Below are positions 34,650 through 43,465 of a stretch of DNA of 64,000 nt, piece after piece. Position 1 is the first letter of the stretch. Every line of letters starts with the position of its first letter. Origin of the DNA: Mesobacillus sp. S13 (GTDB lineage Bacteria; Bacillota; Bacilli; Bacillales; Cytobacillaceae); assembly GCF_020422885.1 (NCBI RefSeq), contig NZ_CP084622.1, positions 668,001 to 732,000 on the forward strand, in the 5' to 3' direction. Below the pieces are notes generated by a model, which ran no database searches, had not been told where the DNA came from, and worked only from the letters and a program-made list of their open reading frames with translations. The translations under genes and the position numbers were made by a program.

Positions 34650-34744
34650 ATTCCCAGAGTGATTTAATTCTATATTTTGGAAGGAGACAGACACAAAGAA
34701 GAGAATTATTTGATAGACCCGATTAAAGATAAGGAGAGTTAGAT

Positions 34745-35119
34745 ATGAGTTCATCATTTATTGAACAAGTACATTATATTAGAATTCCTGTGAAAGATTT
34801 GGAACAGTCTGTACAATGGTATAGAGATGTATTAGGGATTCAGTTATTAAACATTACTGATGATCCATTTGCGATTTTTAAAGTTAATGAGGGAGCTTTT
34901 TTACTGATTTTGGTTCCAACTGACGATGAAACATTTGCACACTTTACCGTTAATAAGGAACCAGCTTTTAGTATCGGCTTTACCAGCCCGAAACTATCCG
35001 AATTTCATCAGCACCTAATGAATCATCAAGTTGAGGTCGAGGATATACAAGAAGATAACGGTCATTCGTATTTCCACTTTTATGATCCAAATGGTAATAA
35101 ACTTCAAGTACACTGGTAG
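34745..35119 (+). CDS. VOC/glyoxalase-like protein
   Basis: A 124-residue protein of the vicinal-oxygen-chelate superfamily. It contains YIRIPVKDLEQSVQWYRDVLGIQLL (about 11-35) and a C-terminal HSYFHFYDPNGNKLQVHW (about 107-124). Metal ligands of the paired beta-alpha-beta-beta-beta motif (such as His 9 and the terminal Glu/His positions) are only partly present. Members include lyases, dioxygenases and antibiotic-binding proteins. AAGGAGAG precedes the ATG. Like the MsrA gene just upstream it is A/T-rich, and the two may have been acquired together. Confidence 0.82.
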   Translation: MSSSFIEQVHYIRIPVKDLEQSVQWYRDVLGIQLLNITDDPFAIFKVNEGAFLLILVPTDDETFAHFTVNKEPAFSIGFTSPKLSEFHQHLMNHQVEVEDIQEDNGHSYFHFYDPNGNKLQVHW

Positions 35120-35156
35120 GAACAAAATACTTTCTATATTGCACATAAAACAAGAA

Positions 35157-35196
35157 AATGGCGTGTAAAACTGATATCAGTTTTACACGCCATTTC
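35157..35196. terminator. bidirectional terminator
   Basis: A perfect 19-bp-arm palindrome built on ATGGCGTGTAAAACTG and its complement, between convergent VOC and symporter genes. Confidence 0.88.
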
Positions 35197-35224
35197 GATT
35201 GTCATTTAACCTGAATCAGAACGA

Positions 35225-36790
35225 TTACGCTGCTTCGGACTCTTTGGAGTGAACTTGTTTCATGAATTCGTTCACGTCAGAAGGTACTTTTCGGTCTAGC
35301 TTTGAAACGATGTATACGGACAGGAATCCGATTGGCACGGTGATGATTCCTGGTACGTTGAACTGCAGGAACTCTGGCAGTGTCGTCTTGAAGAAGATCA
35401 TGTACATGGAAGCCACGAGGCCGAGAACAAGGCCGGCGATGGCTCCTTTTTCGGTCATTCCTCTCCACCAGATGCCAAGGATGAAGATAGGTGTGAACGT
35501 ACTGGCCGCAACGGTGAAAGCGAGGGCGACCAGGTGGCCGATGGATGCTTCTTTTACCAACAGGCCAAGGATTCCGTATAAGACACCGAGCACGATAATG
35601 GATGCTTTTCCAGCGATAACGCGCTCTTTTTCGGTAATATTTTTACGGAAGAAGGTTGCGTACAAATCATGGGCCAGGGCACCGGAGCTTGCGATGAACA
35701 GCCCGGAAAGATTCGAGAACACGGCTGCGAAAGCACCGGCGATGACAAGGCCAAGCAGCCATTCTCCGCCAAGGGCCTGTGCTGTTGACGGGACAACCAT
35801 GTTATTCCCGCCGGTAATCAGATCTTTCATGACTGCGGGATCAGCTTCACCAGTCAAGAAGATTGAGCGTCCTACTACTCCAAGGTAAACAGCGAACAGG
35901 AAGAACGCGCTCGCGATTCCGATCGCCATCAAGGCAGAACGGCGGGCAGCTTTCGCACTTGGGTTCGTGTAGAAGCGCAAAAGGATGTGCGGAAGACCGA
36001 TCGTGCCAAGTGAAAGGCCGATTGTCATCGAAATGGTTTGCCAGAATGACGGGAAGTAGTTGCCTGTTCCAGTCCAGACAGAACCATCGAATGGAATGTC
36101 CTTTCCATCAGCTGTGAGGCTTGCTGTGCCAGTAATCGTTCCTTTGAACTCATTGATCGAGGCAAGGATATCCTGATAATGAAGCCCGCCCCAGATGGCT
36201 GCGCCGACCATGAGGAGGAAAGCGCCAAGGCGTATCCATAATTCAAGCGCCTGGTTAAGGGTTGTTCCTTTCATGCCGCCAATCCCCACATAGAAAATCA
36301 TGACGGAGCAGGTAAAAATGATTCCGAACTCATAGCTGGTGCCAAAAAACATGCTAAGAATCTGGGCAGCACCAAGCAGCTGAGGGGCTGCATAAAAACC
36401 GGAAATGGCTAGTACGACAGCGACGGCAGCAAGGCGGGCGCGTCGGCTGTGGAAGCGGTACGCCAAAAAGTCAGCGACTGTATAGGCTCCAAAACGGCGA
36501 AGAGGTCCAGCGACGAAAATCGCCAGGAGGGTCAAGCCGATCGAGAAGCAAAAGGCATAGTAAGCACCGTCATAGCCGAGCTGATAGGTCAAGCCGGCAA
36601 TCCCGAGGAAGGTGGCTGCGCTCAAATAATCGCCGCCTATTGCTGATCCGTTTGTGAACCAGCCGAAGCTGCGACCTCCGACGAAGTAGTCTGAAGCTGT
36701 CGCGTTTCTTTTTGTCAGATAGGTGATATAGACAATGGTCCCCATCAGGATCATTGTTAAAAGGAATTTCGGCTCAAGGAATGTCGACAT
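35225..36790 (-). CDS. sodium:solute symporter (ActP/YwcA type)
   Basis: A 521-residue SSS-family carrier with about thirteen hydrophobic segments. Family signatures are FVGGRSFGWFTNGSAIGGDYLSAATFLG (about 36-63) and GVVGRSIF...FAAVFSNLSGLFIASSGALAHDLY (residues about 305-375). Close homologues transport acetate or other short carboxylates with Na+. It shares a one-base stop/start overlap with the preceding DUF485 gene, the same pair as B. subtilis ywcB-ywcA. A divergent AraC-type regulator gene follows the promoter region. The carboxylate substrate is inferred from family. Confidence 0.88.
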   Translation of the reverse strand: MSTFLEPKFLLTMILMGTIVYITYLTKRNATASDYFVGGRSFGWFTNGSAIGGDYLSAATFLGIAGLTYQLGYDGAYYAFCFSIGLTLLAIFVAGPLRRFGAYTVADFLAYRFHSRRARLAAVAVVLAISGFYAAPQLLGAAQILSMFFGTSYEFGIIFTCSVMIFYVGIGGMKGTTLNQALELWIRLGAFLLMVGAAIWGGLHYQDILASINEFKGTITGTASLTADGKDIPFDGSVWTGTGNYFPSFWQTISMTIGLSLGTIGLPHILLRFYTNPSAKAARRSALMAIGIASAFFLFAVYLGVVGRSIFLTGEADPAVMKDLITGGNNMVVPSTAQALGGEWLLGLVIAGAFAAVFSNLSGLFIASSGALAHDLYATFFRKNITEKERVIAGKASIIVLGVLYGILGLLVKEASIGHLVALAFTVAASTFTPIFILGIWWRGMTEKGAIAGLVLGLVASMYMIFFKTTLPEFLQFNVPGIITVPIGFLSVYIVSKLDRKVPSDVNEFMKQVHSKESEAA

Positions 36791-37149
36791 CAGCCTATCC
36801 TCCTTTCATCAGCAGGAGATGTGGGTTGTTCTGCTTGGTTTTTCAGGCGTTTCTCATACAAAGTCGTATGGATGAGTGCAATGACAAACGCCATCGCCAT
36901 CGCGACGATACTTGTAAAGAACCAGCTGTAGGTCATGCCGCCCCACATCCGGGAGAACATGAAATCTCCTGCATACCAATTCAAAATAGGAATGGAAAGA
37001 ATGAATACATAATAAAAGAGCGTAAGTTTAATACCTGTACTGAATTCACTTTTCATGATTTGCTTTGTTTCCGGATCAAGCGGCTTCAGCTCGCTGACGT
37101 CAATTGTATCAGCCGCTACATAATTATACTCCCGATACTCCCCTGCCAA
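36790..37149 (-). CDS. DUF485 small membrane protein (YwcB type)
   Basis: A 119-residue protein with two hydrophobic helices near 40-62 and 76-98 and the family motif LKPLDPETKQIMKSEFSTGIKLTLFYYVF. DUF485 proteins (YjcH/YwcB) always accompany an SSS acetate-type symporter and are thought to help its assembly or activity. The start is TTG 37149, eight bases after GGGGG. The overlapping symporter gene makes it a two-gene operon. Confidence 0.85.
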   Translation of the reverse strand: MAGEYREYNYVAADTIDVSELKPLDPETKQIMKSEFSTGIKLTLFYYVFILSIPILNWYAGDFMFSRMWGGMTYSWFFTSIVAMAMAFVIALIHTTLYEKRLKNQAEQPTSPADERRIG

Positions 37150-37348
37150 ATATGATTCCCCCTAGTTAAAATTATGGCCCAACCCGTTATCAAGATTTCC
37201 CTCCTTTAGGCAAGCCATGATATGATTAAATTGATTGTACGATAGAGAATTGTCCAATACCTTACAATAAATTATCAGAAATATACAAATATTTAATGTG
37301 ATTTAAATTTTTATTCACTCATGTGAATGAGACAAGGAGGTGGTAAGG

Positions 37349-38584
37349 TTGCATTCAATTTGGCTTGGGGTTGAAGATGAAGGGGAGTATAGGAAGCTGG
37401 CTGCATGGATTCTGGAAGAATGCCAGGAGAATTGCAAGCTAGTAGATGAAGAGAATGATATACAGATCGCGATCATTGAAGTGAACAAATGGCATGATTG
37501 GGTAAAAATCCATCGGTTCCGCAAACGAAATAAGAACTGCAGGATCATTCCGCTGCTGGACCCTTCACTTTTGCACACCACTCCGCTGGCCATCGAGTTC
37601 AAACTGACCTACCTGTTGGTGAAATCGGTGAAACAACGGGTTTTTATACGTACTCTAAAGCGAGCGGTCGAAGAGATTGAAAGTGAGAATACCAGATACA
37701 TAGAAAGCGAGGAAGTGTTCCAATTTTTCGATGCAGCTCAGGCAGCTGGGCGCAACACCTTGCCATTTAGGGAGGCTTTTTTACGGAGATTGTTGTCAGG
37801 GGAAGTGAAGACAGAGGAGGAGCTTCTGCAATCCCGTTTTTTCCTGCCGGGGGAGGCTGTGCCGAATGTAGTCTGTTTCATTCAGGGTTTCGTCCGCTGC
37901 CCCGCTAAACGAATGCAAGAAGGCTGGCAGGCGCCGATGGTCATCCAGGACTATTTTAAAAAGCAGTTTGAGGGGAATCAGCTTACCTTCCTTTCATACA
38001 GGAAACACCTTCTCATGCTCCTTCAGGTGCCGTCCGAATATGGTTCACTGAAGCATTGGAAAGAGAGAGAGGAGCGAATCCTTGAGACGATTGAATCTCT
38101 GGAAAAAGAATATGGGATCCAGCTTTATATTGGTGTAGGCTCCGTTTATCGCGAGCCTCTGCTGCTGCACCATTCATACAAAGAAGCTTGTAAAGCAAGA
38201 CGGACATCGCCGTACGAAAGACTGCAGCTGCGCTATTTTGAGGACATCACGATGGACACCCAAATTCAAAAGTGCGCCGATTACATTTCCCAATATTGCA
38301 CGGACGATTTGTCAATTAAGCAGGTTGCTGACCAAATCAATCTGAGCGTGCCATACTTCAGCCGCATTTTTAAACAAGAAACCGGACGAAGCTTCGTAGA
38401 ATATGTCACCTTCGTCCGTATGCAGCGAGCTGTCTGGATGCTGCGGCACACCGACCACACGGTAGAAGCAATAGCGGAAGAACTGGGATACAATACCCCA
38501 AACTACTTCAGCGGGACTTTTAAAAAATACGTTGGCCTGTCACCAAGGGACTATAGGGCGACTGAGGAGATTATTTTTATTTAG
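37349..38584 (+). CDS. AraC-type regulator with degenerate receiver-like N-terminus
   Basis: A 411-residue transcription factor divergent to the DUF485/symporter operon. The first 110 residues have a receiver-like alternation of helices and strands but no phospho-acceptor Asp. The middle (about 120-290) resembles the variable region of YesN-like response regulators. The C-terminus (about 305-407) is a full AraC DNA-binding domain with LSIKQVADQINLSVPYFSRIFKQETGRSFVEYV and VEAIAEELGYNTPNYFSGTFKKYVGLSPRDYR. The TTG at 37349 is six bases from a perfect AAGGAGGTG. It likely controls the neighbouring symporter operon. Confidence 0.86.
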   Translation: MHSIWLGVEDEGEYRKLAAWILEECQENCKLVDEENDIQIAIIEVNKWHDWVKIHRFRKRNKNCRIIPLLDPSLLHTTPLAIEFKLTYLLVKSVKQRVFIRTLKRAVEEIESENTRYIESEEVFQFFDAAQAAGRNTLPFREAFLRRLLSGEVKTEEELLQSRFFLPGEAVPNVVCFIQGFVRCPAKRMQEGWQAPMVIQDYFKKQFEGNQLTFLSYRKHLLMLLQVPSEYGSLKHWKEREERILETIESLEKEYGIQLYIGVGSVYREPLLLHHSYKEACKARRTSPYERLQLRYFEDITMDTQIQKCADYISQYCTDDLSIKQVADQINLSVPYFSRIFKQETGRSFVEYVTFVRMQRAVWMLRHTDHTVEAIAEELGYNTPNYFSGTFKKYVGLSPRDYRATEEIIFI

Positions 38585-38595
38585 GAAGAGTCTAG

Positions 38596-38632
38596 AAAAG
38601 GAGGTCCAGCCATGACGGCGGACCTCCTTTTT
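38596..38632. terminator. bidirectional terminator
   Basis: Stem AAAGGAGGTCC/GGACCTCCTTT with T-run, between convergent regulator and ABC genes. Confidence 0.88.
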
Positions 38633-38637
38633 GATGT

Positions 38638-40371
38638 TTATGCCAGCTGCTGTTCAGCAAACTCCCTATATAAATCATGTGTCTGGATTAACTCCTGATG
38701 TGTGCCGATACCAGTGACTCTTCCTTTTTCGATAAAAACAATTTTATCGGCATTGACGATGGTGGAGAGTCTGTGGGCGATGACGAATGTTGTCCGGCCC
38801 TCCATCAGGCGGGTCAAGGCTTGCTGGACGATGCCTTCTGACTGGCTGTCGAGGCTGGCGGTGGCTTCGTCCATCATCAGGATTTTCGGATCACGCAGGA
38901 AGGCGCGGGCAATGGCGATGCGCTGCCTTTGTCCGCCAGAAAGTTTGACCCCGCGTTCGCCGACTTCGGTATCAAGCCCTTTTGGAAAATCTGCAATGAA
39001 CTGGTCTGCATAGGCCATTTTTGCAACTTCCCACAGGCGTTCATCCGGAATCTGATTTCCACTTTCCAGGCCGTAATATAGATTTTCGCGGATGGTTCCG
39101 GCCATCATCGCGCTTTCCTGGGACACATAGCCGATTTGATTGCGCCAGGAGTTAAGCGATAGTTGCTGGATTGGAGTGTCTCCAATCCGGATTTCTCCTT
39201 TTGTCGGTTCGTAAAAGCGTTCAATCAACCCGAACATGGTCGTCTTGCCGCCGCCGCTTGGTCCGACGAATGCCACCATCTGGCCAGGCTGCGCGTCCAG
39301 CGAAACTCCCTCAATAACCGGCTCCTCCTCACTGTAGGAGAAGCTGACATTTTCAATGGTGATCGGCAGGTTGCTAATATCTGTTTCGATGCCATCCTGT
39401 CCTTCTTCAAGGTGCTGGTCGAGAATTTCGATGATTCGTTCTGTCGCGCCTTTTGCTTTTTGCAGCTGCGTAAAGAACATCGCGAACGAAGTGATTGGCA
39501 TGATGATTTGGAATAAATAAAGCAGGAAAGCGATGAGCGATCCTGTCGACATGGTTCCATTTACGACGCGCATACCTCCGTAGGCAATGATGATGACGAT
39601 GACGACCATGATCATCAGCTGCATGACGGGACCGATCAACGCGAAGATTCGCGCTTCCTTCAAACCAAAGTTGAATAGCTTATCAATTCCGTTATAGCCA
39701 TTGTCTTCTTCAATTTTTTCAGCCGTTGAAGCTTTCATTAAACGGATTTCACCGAGTGTCTGGGTGATATGCCCGGTGAAAATGGCGGTCTCATCCTGCA
39801 ATCCACGCGCAATCTTGGCCATTTTCCTGCCAAGTGGCATCATGATGGCGAACGTAAGCGGAACGGAAATGAGCATCAGCAAAGTCATTTTCCAGTCCAT
39901 CACAAGCAAGATCACAACAGCACCGATGATGGAAATGATCCCCGTTGCGAAGTTTGGAAAATGATTGGTGATCAGCTCTTTGACAATACTCGTGTCATTG
40001 ACAATCCGGCTGACCGTTTCCCCGCTCGACTGCTTGTCAAAATAGCGGACAGGCATTCGAATCAGCTTCGACCACATCCGTTCGCGCAATCTCGCAACGA
40101 CCTTTTGCCCAACATAGCTGAGCAGGTAGATGGAAATCCCGCTGATCAATGCCTGAATGATAAAGGCAGCGCCGATGGCAATCATAAGCGGAACACTGAT
40201 CGCCTCAACAGAAAAACCATCAACCAGGTTTTTCGTCAAGAGCGGGACCACCAGGCCAGCCAGGGTAGTGATGATACTCGCGGCTAGTCCAGTGAAAAGA
40301 GCAGCCTTCGGAAGATTCGTCGATAAAATCAGATTGAGGAAAGGTTTTAAGCTTGTATGCTGTTTCTCCAT
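38638..40371 (-). CDS. BmrA/LmrA-like multidrug ABC half-transporter
   Basis: A 577-residue protein that fuses a six-helix exporter membrane domain (about 15-320) with an ATPase (about 335-575). Walker A is GPSGGGKTT, Q-loop YVSQESAMMAGT, signature KLSGGQRQRIAIARAFL, Walker B ILMMDEATASLD and H-loop IAHRLSTI. It works as a homodimer pumping lipophilic drugs or lipids outward, as does B. subtilis BmrA (about 589 residues). ATG 40371 was set by AGGAGAATAGTA; the frame upstream of it (about 64 codons) shows no coding character. It is a single gene. Confidence 0.92.
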   Translation of the reverse strand: MEKQHTSLKPFLNLILSTNLPKAALFTGLAASIITTLAGLVVPLLTKNLVDGFSVEAISVPLMIAIGAAFIIQALISGISIYLLSYVGQKVVARLRERMWSKLIRMPVRYFDKQSSGETVSRIVNDTSIVKELITNHFPNFATGIISIIGAVVILLVMDWKMTLLMLISVPLTFAIMMPLGRKMAKIARGLQDETAIFTGHITQTLGEIRLMKASTAEKIEEDNGYNGIDKLFNFGLKEARIFALIGPVMQLMIMVVIVIIIAYGGMRVVNGTMSTGSLIAFLLYLFQIIMPITSFAMFFTQLQKAKGATERIIEILDQHLEEGQDGIETDISNLPITIENVSFSYSEEEPVIEGVSLDAQPGQMVAFVGPSGGGKTTMFGLIERFYEPTKGEIRIGDTPIQQLSLNSWRNQIGYVSQESAMMAGTIRENLYYGLESGNQIPDERLWEVAKMAYADQFIADFPKGLDTEVGERGVKLSGGQRQRIAIARAFLRDPKILMMDEATASLDSQSEGIVQQALTRLMEGRTTFVIAHRLSTIVNADKIVFIEKGRVTGIGTHQELIQTHDLYREFAEQQLA

Positions 40372-40545
40372 TACTATTCTCCTGTTCTTCTGGATAATTC
40401 CATCATAAACCACTTTCAGCATAGATGGAAATATGGGTGTAAGGCATAAATAGATATGATAATCGCCTCTTTTACCTTTAAAAATAAACAAGCATTCTGG
40501 TACATGCATATGATGAAGGTGAACAATCATTTGGAGGTGAAGCAT

Positions 40546-40785
40546 ATGAGTAACGGTGTTCATGCTGCATGCAGCGTGTTCGAATTGTTTCTTGGAGTCT
40601 TGGTAGGCGTAGGATTGATTCTATTGTCTACTTTTGGACTAGTCGCGGGAATCCTGGCATTCCTTGGCCCAGTGGCTGCTACTATAGGTACAATCATTGG
40701 AGTAATTGGTTTAATCGTGGTCATCCTGTTTGCCTACTGCATCATACGAAGGTTATGGCGTTGTTGTTTTGGCGGACGGTGCTAA
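40546..40785 (+). CDS. small hydrophobic two-helix protein with Cys-rich tail
   Basis: A 79-residue protein with two long hydrophobic, Gly-rich helices (about 18-42 and 44-66) and a basic, Cys-containing end, IIRRLWRCCFGGRC. A strong GGAGGTG precedes the ATG at 40546. I do not recognise a family. The shape resembles small membrane-active or peptide-toxin-like proteins, but nothing adjacent supports a toxin role. Confidence 0.65.
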   Translation: MSNGVHAACSVFELFLGVLVGVGLILLSTFGLVAGILAFLGPVAATIGTIIGVIGLIVVILFAYCIIRRLWRCCFGGRC

Positions 40786-40805
40786 ACGTTTAAGGTAGAT
40801 TGAAG

Positions 40806-40841
40806 AAACAGTCTCAAATTCTTATTTGAGGCTGTTTTTTT
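40806..40841 (+). terminator. terminator after the small membrane protein
   Basis: Stem ACAGTCTCAAAT/ATTTGAGGCTGT followed by seven Ts. Confidence 0.88.
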
Positions 40842-40919
40842 GTTCGTTTGGCTTTTCCATGCACGAGAAGGACTTTTTTAAAGGAGATACTCCCAATAAA
40901 TTATAAAATTGGTTAATTT

Positions 40920-40946
40920 TGAAACTTTTCATATATCAGTCTCGTA
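40920..40946 (+). promoter_or_regulatory. sigma-W-type promoter of the ykn operon
   Basis: TGAAAC at 40920-40925, a 17-base spacer and CGTA at 40943-40946 match the sigma-W consensus of B. subtilis, where the orthologous operon is known to be sigma-W dependent. The start codon of yknW is 44 bases downstream. Confidence 0.75.
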
Positions 40947-40989
40947 AAAGGTAAGTCGAAAGGCTTAAAAAGAATGGGAGTGTAATGAA

Positions 40990-41655
40990 ATGGAACAAGA
41001 AATGAAAAGCAAAATCGAGAAACCAAGTTTAATAGGGATGTTCTGGAGTCCGGGAGAGCAGTTTGACCGGATTAGAAAGAACCCGAAGATCTGGGTTCCT
41101 CTGATTTTAGTAAGTGTTCTTTATGTCATTGGCATGTATCTGATGACATTGTCGATGGATGCCTCATACCTTGGGCTTGATGGAATGAGTGAAGAAGAAG
41201 CCGCCATGGTGTTGGCTTTCTCTAAGATTACAGTTGCGATTACAGGAATCCTTACACCCGTGTTCGTAGTGCTGATATCAAGTGCGATTTATATGATCTT
41301 CACAAAAATCGCTGGATCTGATGTAACGTTCAAACAGTTATTTTCAATGAACACACATATCATGATCATCGGTGCTGCTGGCTTGTTGCTGAATATGCTC
41401 CTTAGGGCAGCTATTGGCGGAAATCCGGAAATTTTCATAACCAGCCTGGCTGGATTGATGAACAGTGACAAGCCTGGTGTCCTTGGATCAATCGAGGTAT
41501 TTTCCATCTGGCAGTCGATTTTGACAGCGATCGGTCTTCACCGTGTTGCGGGCTTGTCAAAAGGATGGGCATGGGGCATTGCCATCGCATTCTTCTTGAT
41601 TGGAATCGGCTTTGCCATTATTGGAGCCATGTTCTCTAACACAATGGGTGTCTAA
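40990..41655 (+). CDS. yknW: YknW-like Yip1-family membrane protein
   Basis: A 221-residue protein with about five hydrophobic segments and a cytoplasmic N-terminus rich in charged residues (KPSLIGMFWSPGEQFDRIRKNPKIWVP). It fits the Yip1/YknW family in length (B. subtilis 231) and order of genes. In B. subtilis YknW helps assemble the YknXYZ transporter that protects against the SdpC toxin. A sigma-W-type promoter lies upstream, and yknX starts two bases after its stop. Confidence 0.85.
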   Translation: MEQEMKSKIEKPSLIGMFWSPGEQFDRIRKNPKIWVPLILVSVLYVIGMYLMTLSMDASYLGLDGMSEEEAAMVLAFSKITVAITGILTPVFVVLISSAIYMIFTKIAGSDVTFKQLFSMNTHIMIIGAAGLLLNMLLRAAIGGNPEIFITSLAGLMNSDKPGVLGSIEVFSIWQSILTAIGLHRVAGLSKGWAWGIAIAFFLIGIGFAIIGAMFSNTMGV

Positions 41656-41657
41656 CG

Positions 41658-42776
41658 ATGAATAAGAAGATTTGGATTGCCATTGGCGTAGCCAGCCTGG
41701 TGCTGCTGATGGCAGGGGTGAGCATTTACAGGCAGGCCTTTGCAAAGGGACCCGAAGTGAAGGTGGTAAATCCGGCGAAGGAAGAAATTGCGGATGAAAT
41801 CATGATCCCCGGAACCGTCGTACTCGAAGAAGAACAGAAGGTTTACGCTTCACCTGAGAAAGGCAAGCTGGCTGAGATTTTGGTTAAAGAAGGCGAAACG
41901 GTCAAGAAAGGTGATGTGTTGGCAAAGTATGATGCCAGCGCCTTGAACCTGGAACTGGAGCGAGTAAAACTTCAAGCGGAATCAGGCTACTTGCGAATCA
42001 ATCAGCTGGATAAAAAGATAAAAAACGTATGGGAAAAGGAATCTGAGCTCAGCAAGCAAATTGGAAAAAAAGCTGCGAAAGAACAGACTGAAGCAGAAGT
42101 CGACCAGCTTGATGCTGAAAAAAGACTGGCGAATATTGACCTCAGACAGGTGCTGCTCCAACAGAAGGATGCAGAATCGCGGTTAAAGGATTTGGAGATT
42201 AAGAGTTTGATAGATGGCGTGGTCCTCCAGGTGAATGAGGAAAACCCAGCAGATCCTGCAGCAGCAGTGAAGCCAGTAATTCATATTGGGAATCTTGATG
42301 CAAAAGGAGCCACCGGGTATTTATCCGAGTTTGACAGCATGAAGGTAAAAGAAGGACAGAAGGTCAAGCTTCATTCAGATGTCCTGCCAGATGAAGAATG
42401 GAATGGTGTCGTCGAGGAAATTGCTGTTTTTCCTGAAGAGACGCAGGCACAGGCATTGGTCGAGACGACTGCCGCGCAATATCCCATCAAGGTGAAAGTT
42501 AGCGGCATGGATATGAAGCCAGGATTCCAGCTAATCATGGAAATCGAGACAGAACGGAAAGAGGCGCTGACTGTTCCCGCTGAGGCCGTCCTCACCGACA
42601 AGGATACTGTCTATGTATTCATTGTAAAAGAAGGCAAAAGCCACAAGCAGGAAATTGAGACAGGAATCGCTTTTGGCAGCAAAATGGAAGTCATCAGTGG
42701 TTTGATCGAGGAAGTTCAGGTTATAGCCAATCCGTCCGACAATTTGAAGGATGGAATGGAAGTGAGTGTAAAGTGA
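41658..42776 (+). CDS. yknX: membrane fusion protein YknX
   Basis: A 372-residue HlyD/AcrA-like adaptor with a signal-anchor helix at about 5-22. Two lipoyl half-motifs are split by a long alpha-helical coiled coil (about 100-175): KVYASPEKGKLAEILVKEGETVKKGDVLAKYD before it and LKDLEIKSLIDGVVLQVNEENP after it. Beta-barrel and membrane-proximal domains complete the protein. Matching B. subtilis YknX in length and position, it bridges the YknYZ ABC complex to the cell envelope. The stop overlaps yknY by four bases. Confidence 0.9.
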   Translation: MNKKIWIAIGVASLVLLMAGVSIYRQAFAKGPEVKVVNPAKEEIADEIMIPGTVVLEEEQKVYASPEKGKLAEILVKEGETVKKGDVLAKYDASALNLELERVKLQAESGYLRINQLDKKIKNVWEKESELSKQIGKKAAKEQTEAEVDQLDAEKRLANIDLRQVLLQQKDAESRLKDLEIKSLIDGVVLQVNEENPADPAAAVKPVIHIGNLDAKGATGYLSEFDSMKVKEGQKVKLHSDVLPDEEWNGVVEEIAVFPEETQAQALVETTAAQYPIKVKVSGMDMKPGFQLIMEIETERKEALTVPAEAVLTDKDTVYVFIVKEGKSHKQEIETGIAFGSKMEVISGLIEEVQVIANPSDNLKDGMEVSVK

Positions 42777-43465
42777 TTGAGCTGAAACAAATTAAGAAAT
42801 CCTTTGAAGTTGGCAAGGAAACAATTGAAGTTTTAAAAGGAATCGATCTAAGCATTCGAGCAGGTGAAGCGGTCGCCATAATGGGACCATCGGGTTCGGG
42901 CAAATCGACCTTGATGAACATCATCGGCTGCCTCGATAAACCAACAGCCGGTGAGTATGAACTGGCTGGTGAGAACGTCTCACGCTATTTGGATGCTGAA
43001 CTAGCCAAGGTGAGGAACCAATCAATCGGATTTGTTTTTCAGCAGTTCCATTTGTTGCCGAGGCTGACTGCGGTCCAGAATGTCGAGCTGCCGATGATCT
43101 ACAGCGGCATTTCGAAAAAGGAGAGACTGGAAAGGGCAAGGGCTGCCCTCGAAAAGGTTGGGCTTGGGGACCGGATGGACCATCTACCGAATGCCTTGTC
43201 CGGCGGTCAAAAGCAGCGTGTCGCTATAGCCAGGGCAATCGTGAATGAGCCGAAAATCATACTCGCCGATGAACCGACCGGCGCTCTTGATACGAAAACG
43301 AGCGAGACGATCATGGAGCTTTTCACAGGATTGAATGAGGAAGGTTCCACGATCGTCATGGTCACGCACGAACCGGAAGTCGCGGAATATGCGCAGCGGA
43401 CCATCATGGTCAGGGATGGTCTTATTGTTTCTTCCACACCAGCTGGAAGGGGGATGCGCTCATGA
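42773..43465 (+). CDS. yknY: ABC transporter ATPase YknY
   Basis: A 230-residue LolD/MacB-type ATPase with Walker A GPSGSGKST (about 39-47), Q-loop VFQQFHLLP, signature LSGGQKQRVAIARAI, Walker B IILADEPTGALD and H-loop VTHE. The length equals that of B. subtilis YknY (230). The GTGA overlap with yknX and ATGA overlap with yknZ show a tightly coupled operon. It energises the YknZ permease. Confidence 0.93.
   Translation: MIELKQIKKSFEVGKETIEVLKGIDLSIRAGEAVAIMGPSGSGKSTLMNIIGCLDKPTAGEYELAGENVSRYLDAELAKVRNQSIGFVFQQFHLLPRLTAVQNVELPMIYSGISKKERLERARAALEKVGLGDRMDHLPNALSGGQKQRVAIARAIVNEPKIILADEPTGALDTKTSETIMELFTGLNEEGSTIVMVTHEPEVAEYAQRTIMVRDGLIVSSTPAGRGMRS

Noticed and set aside
40546..40785. Toxin or bacteriocin precursor
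   Set aside because: Hydrophobic with a Cys-rich tail, but no leader motif, processing or immunity gene in place; the adjacent ykn operon has its own promoter.
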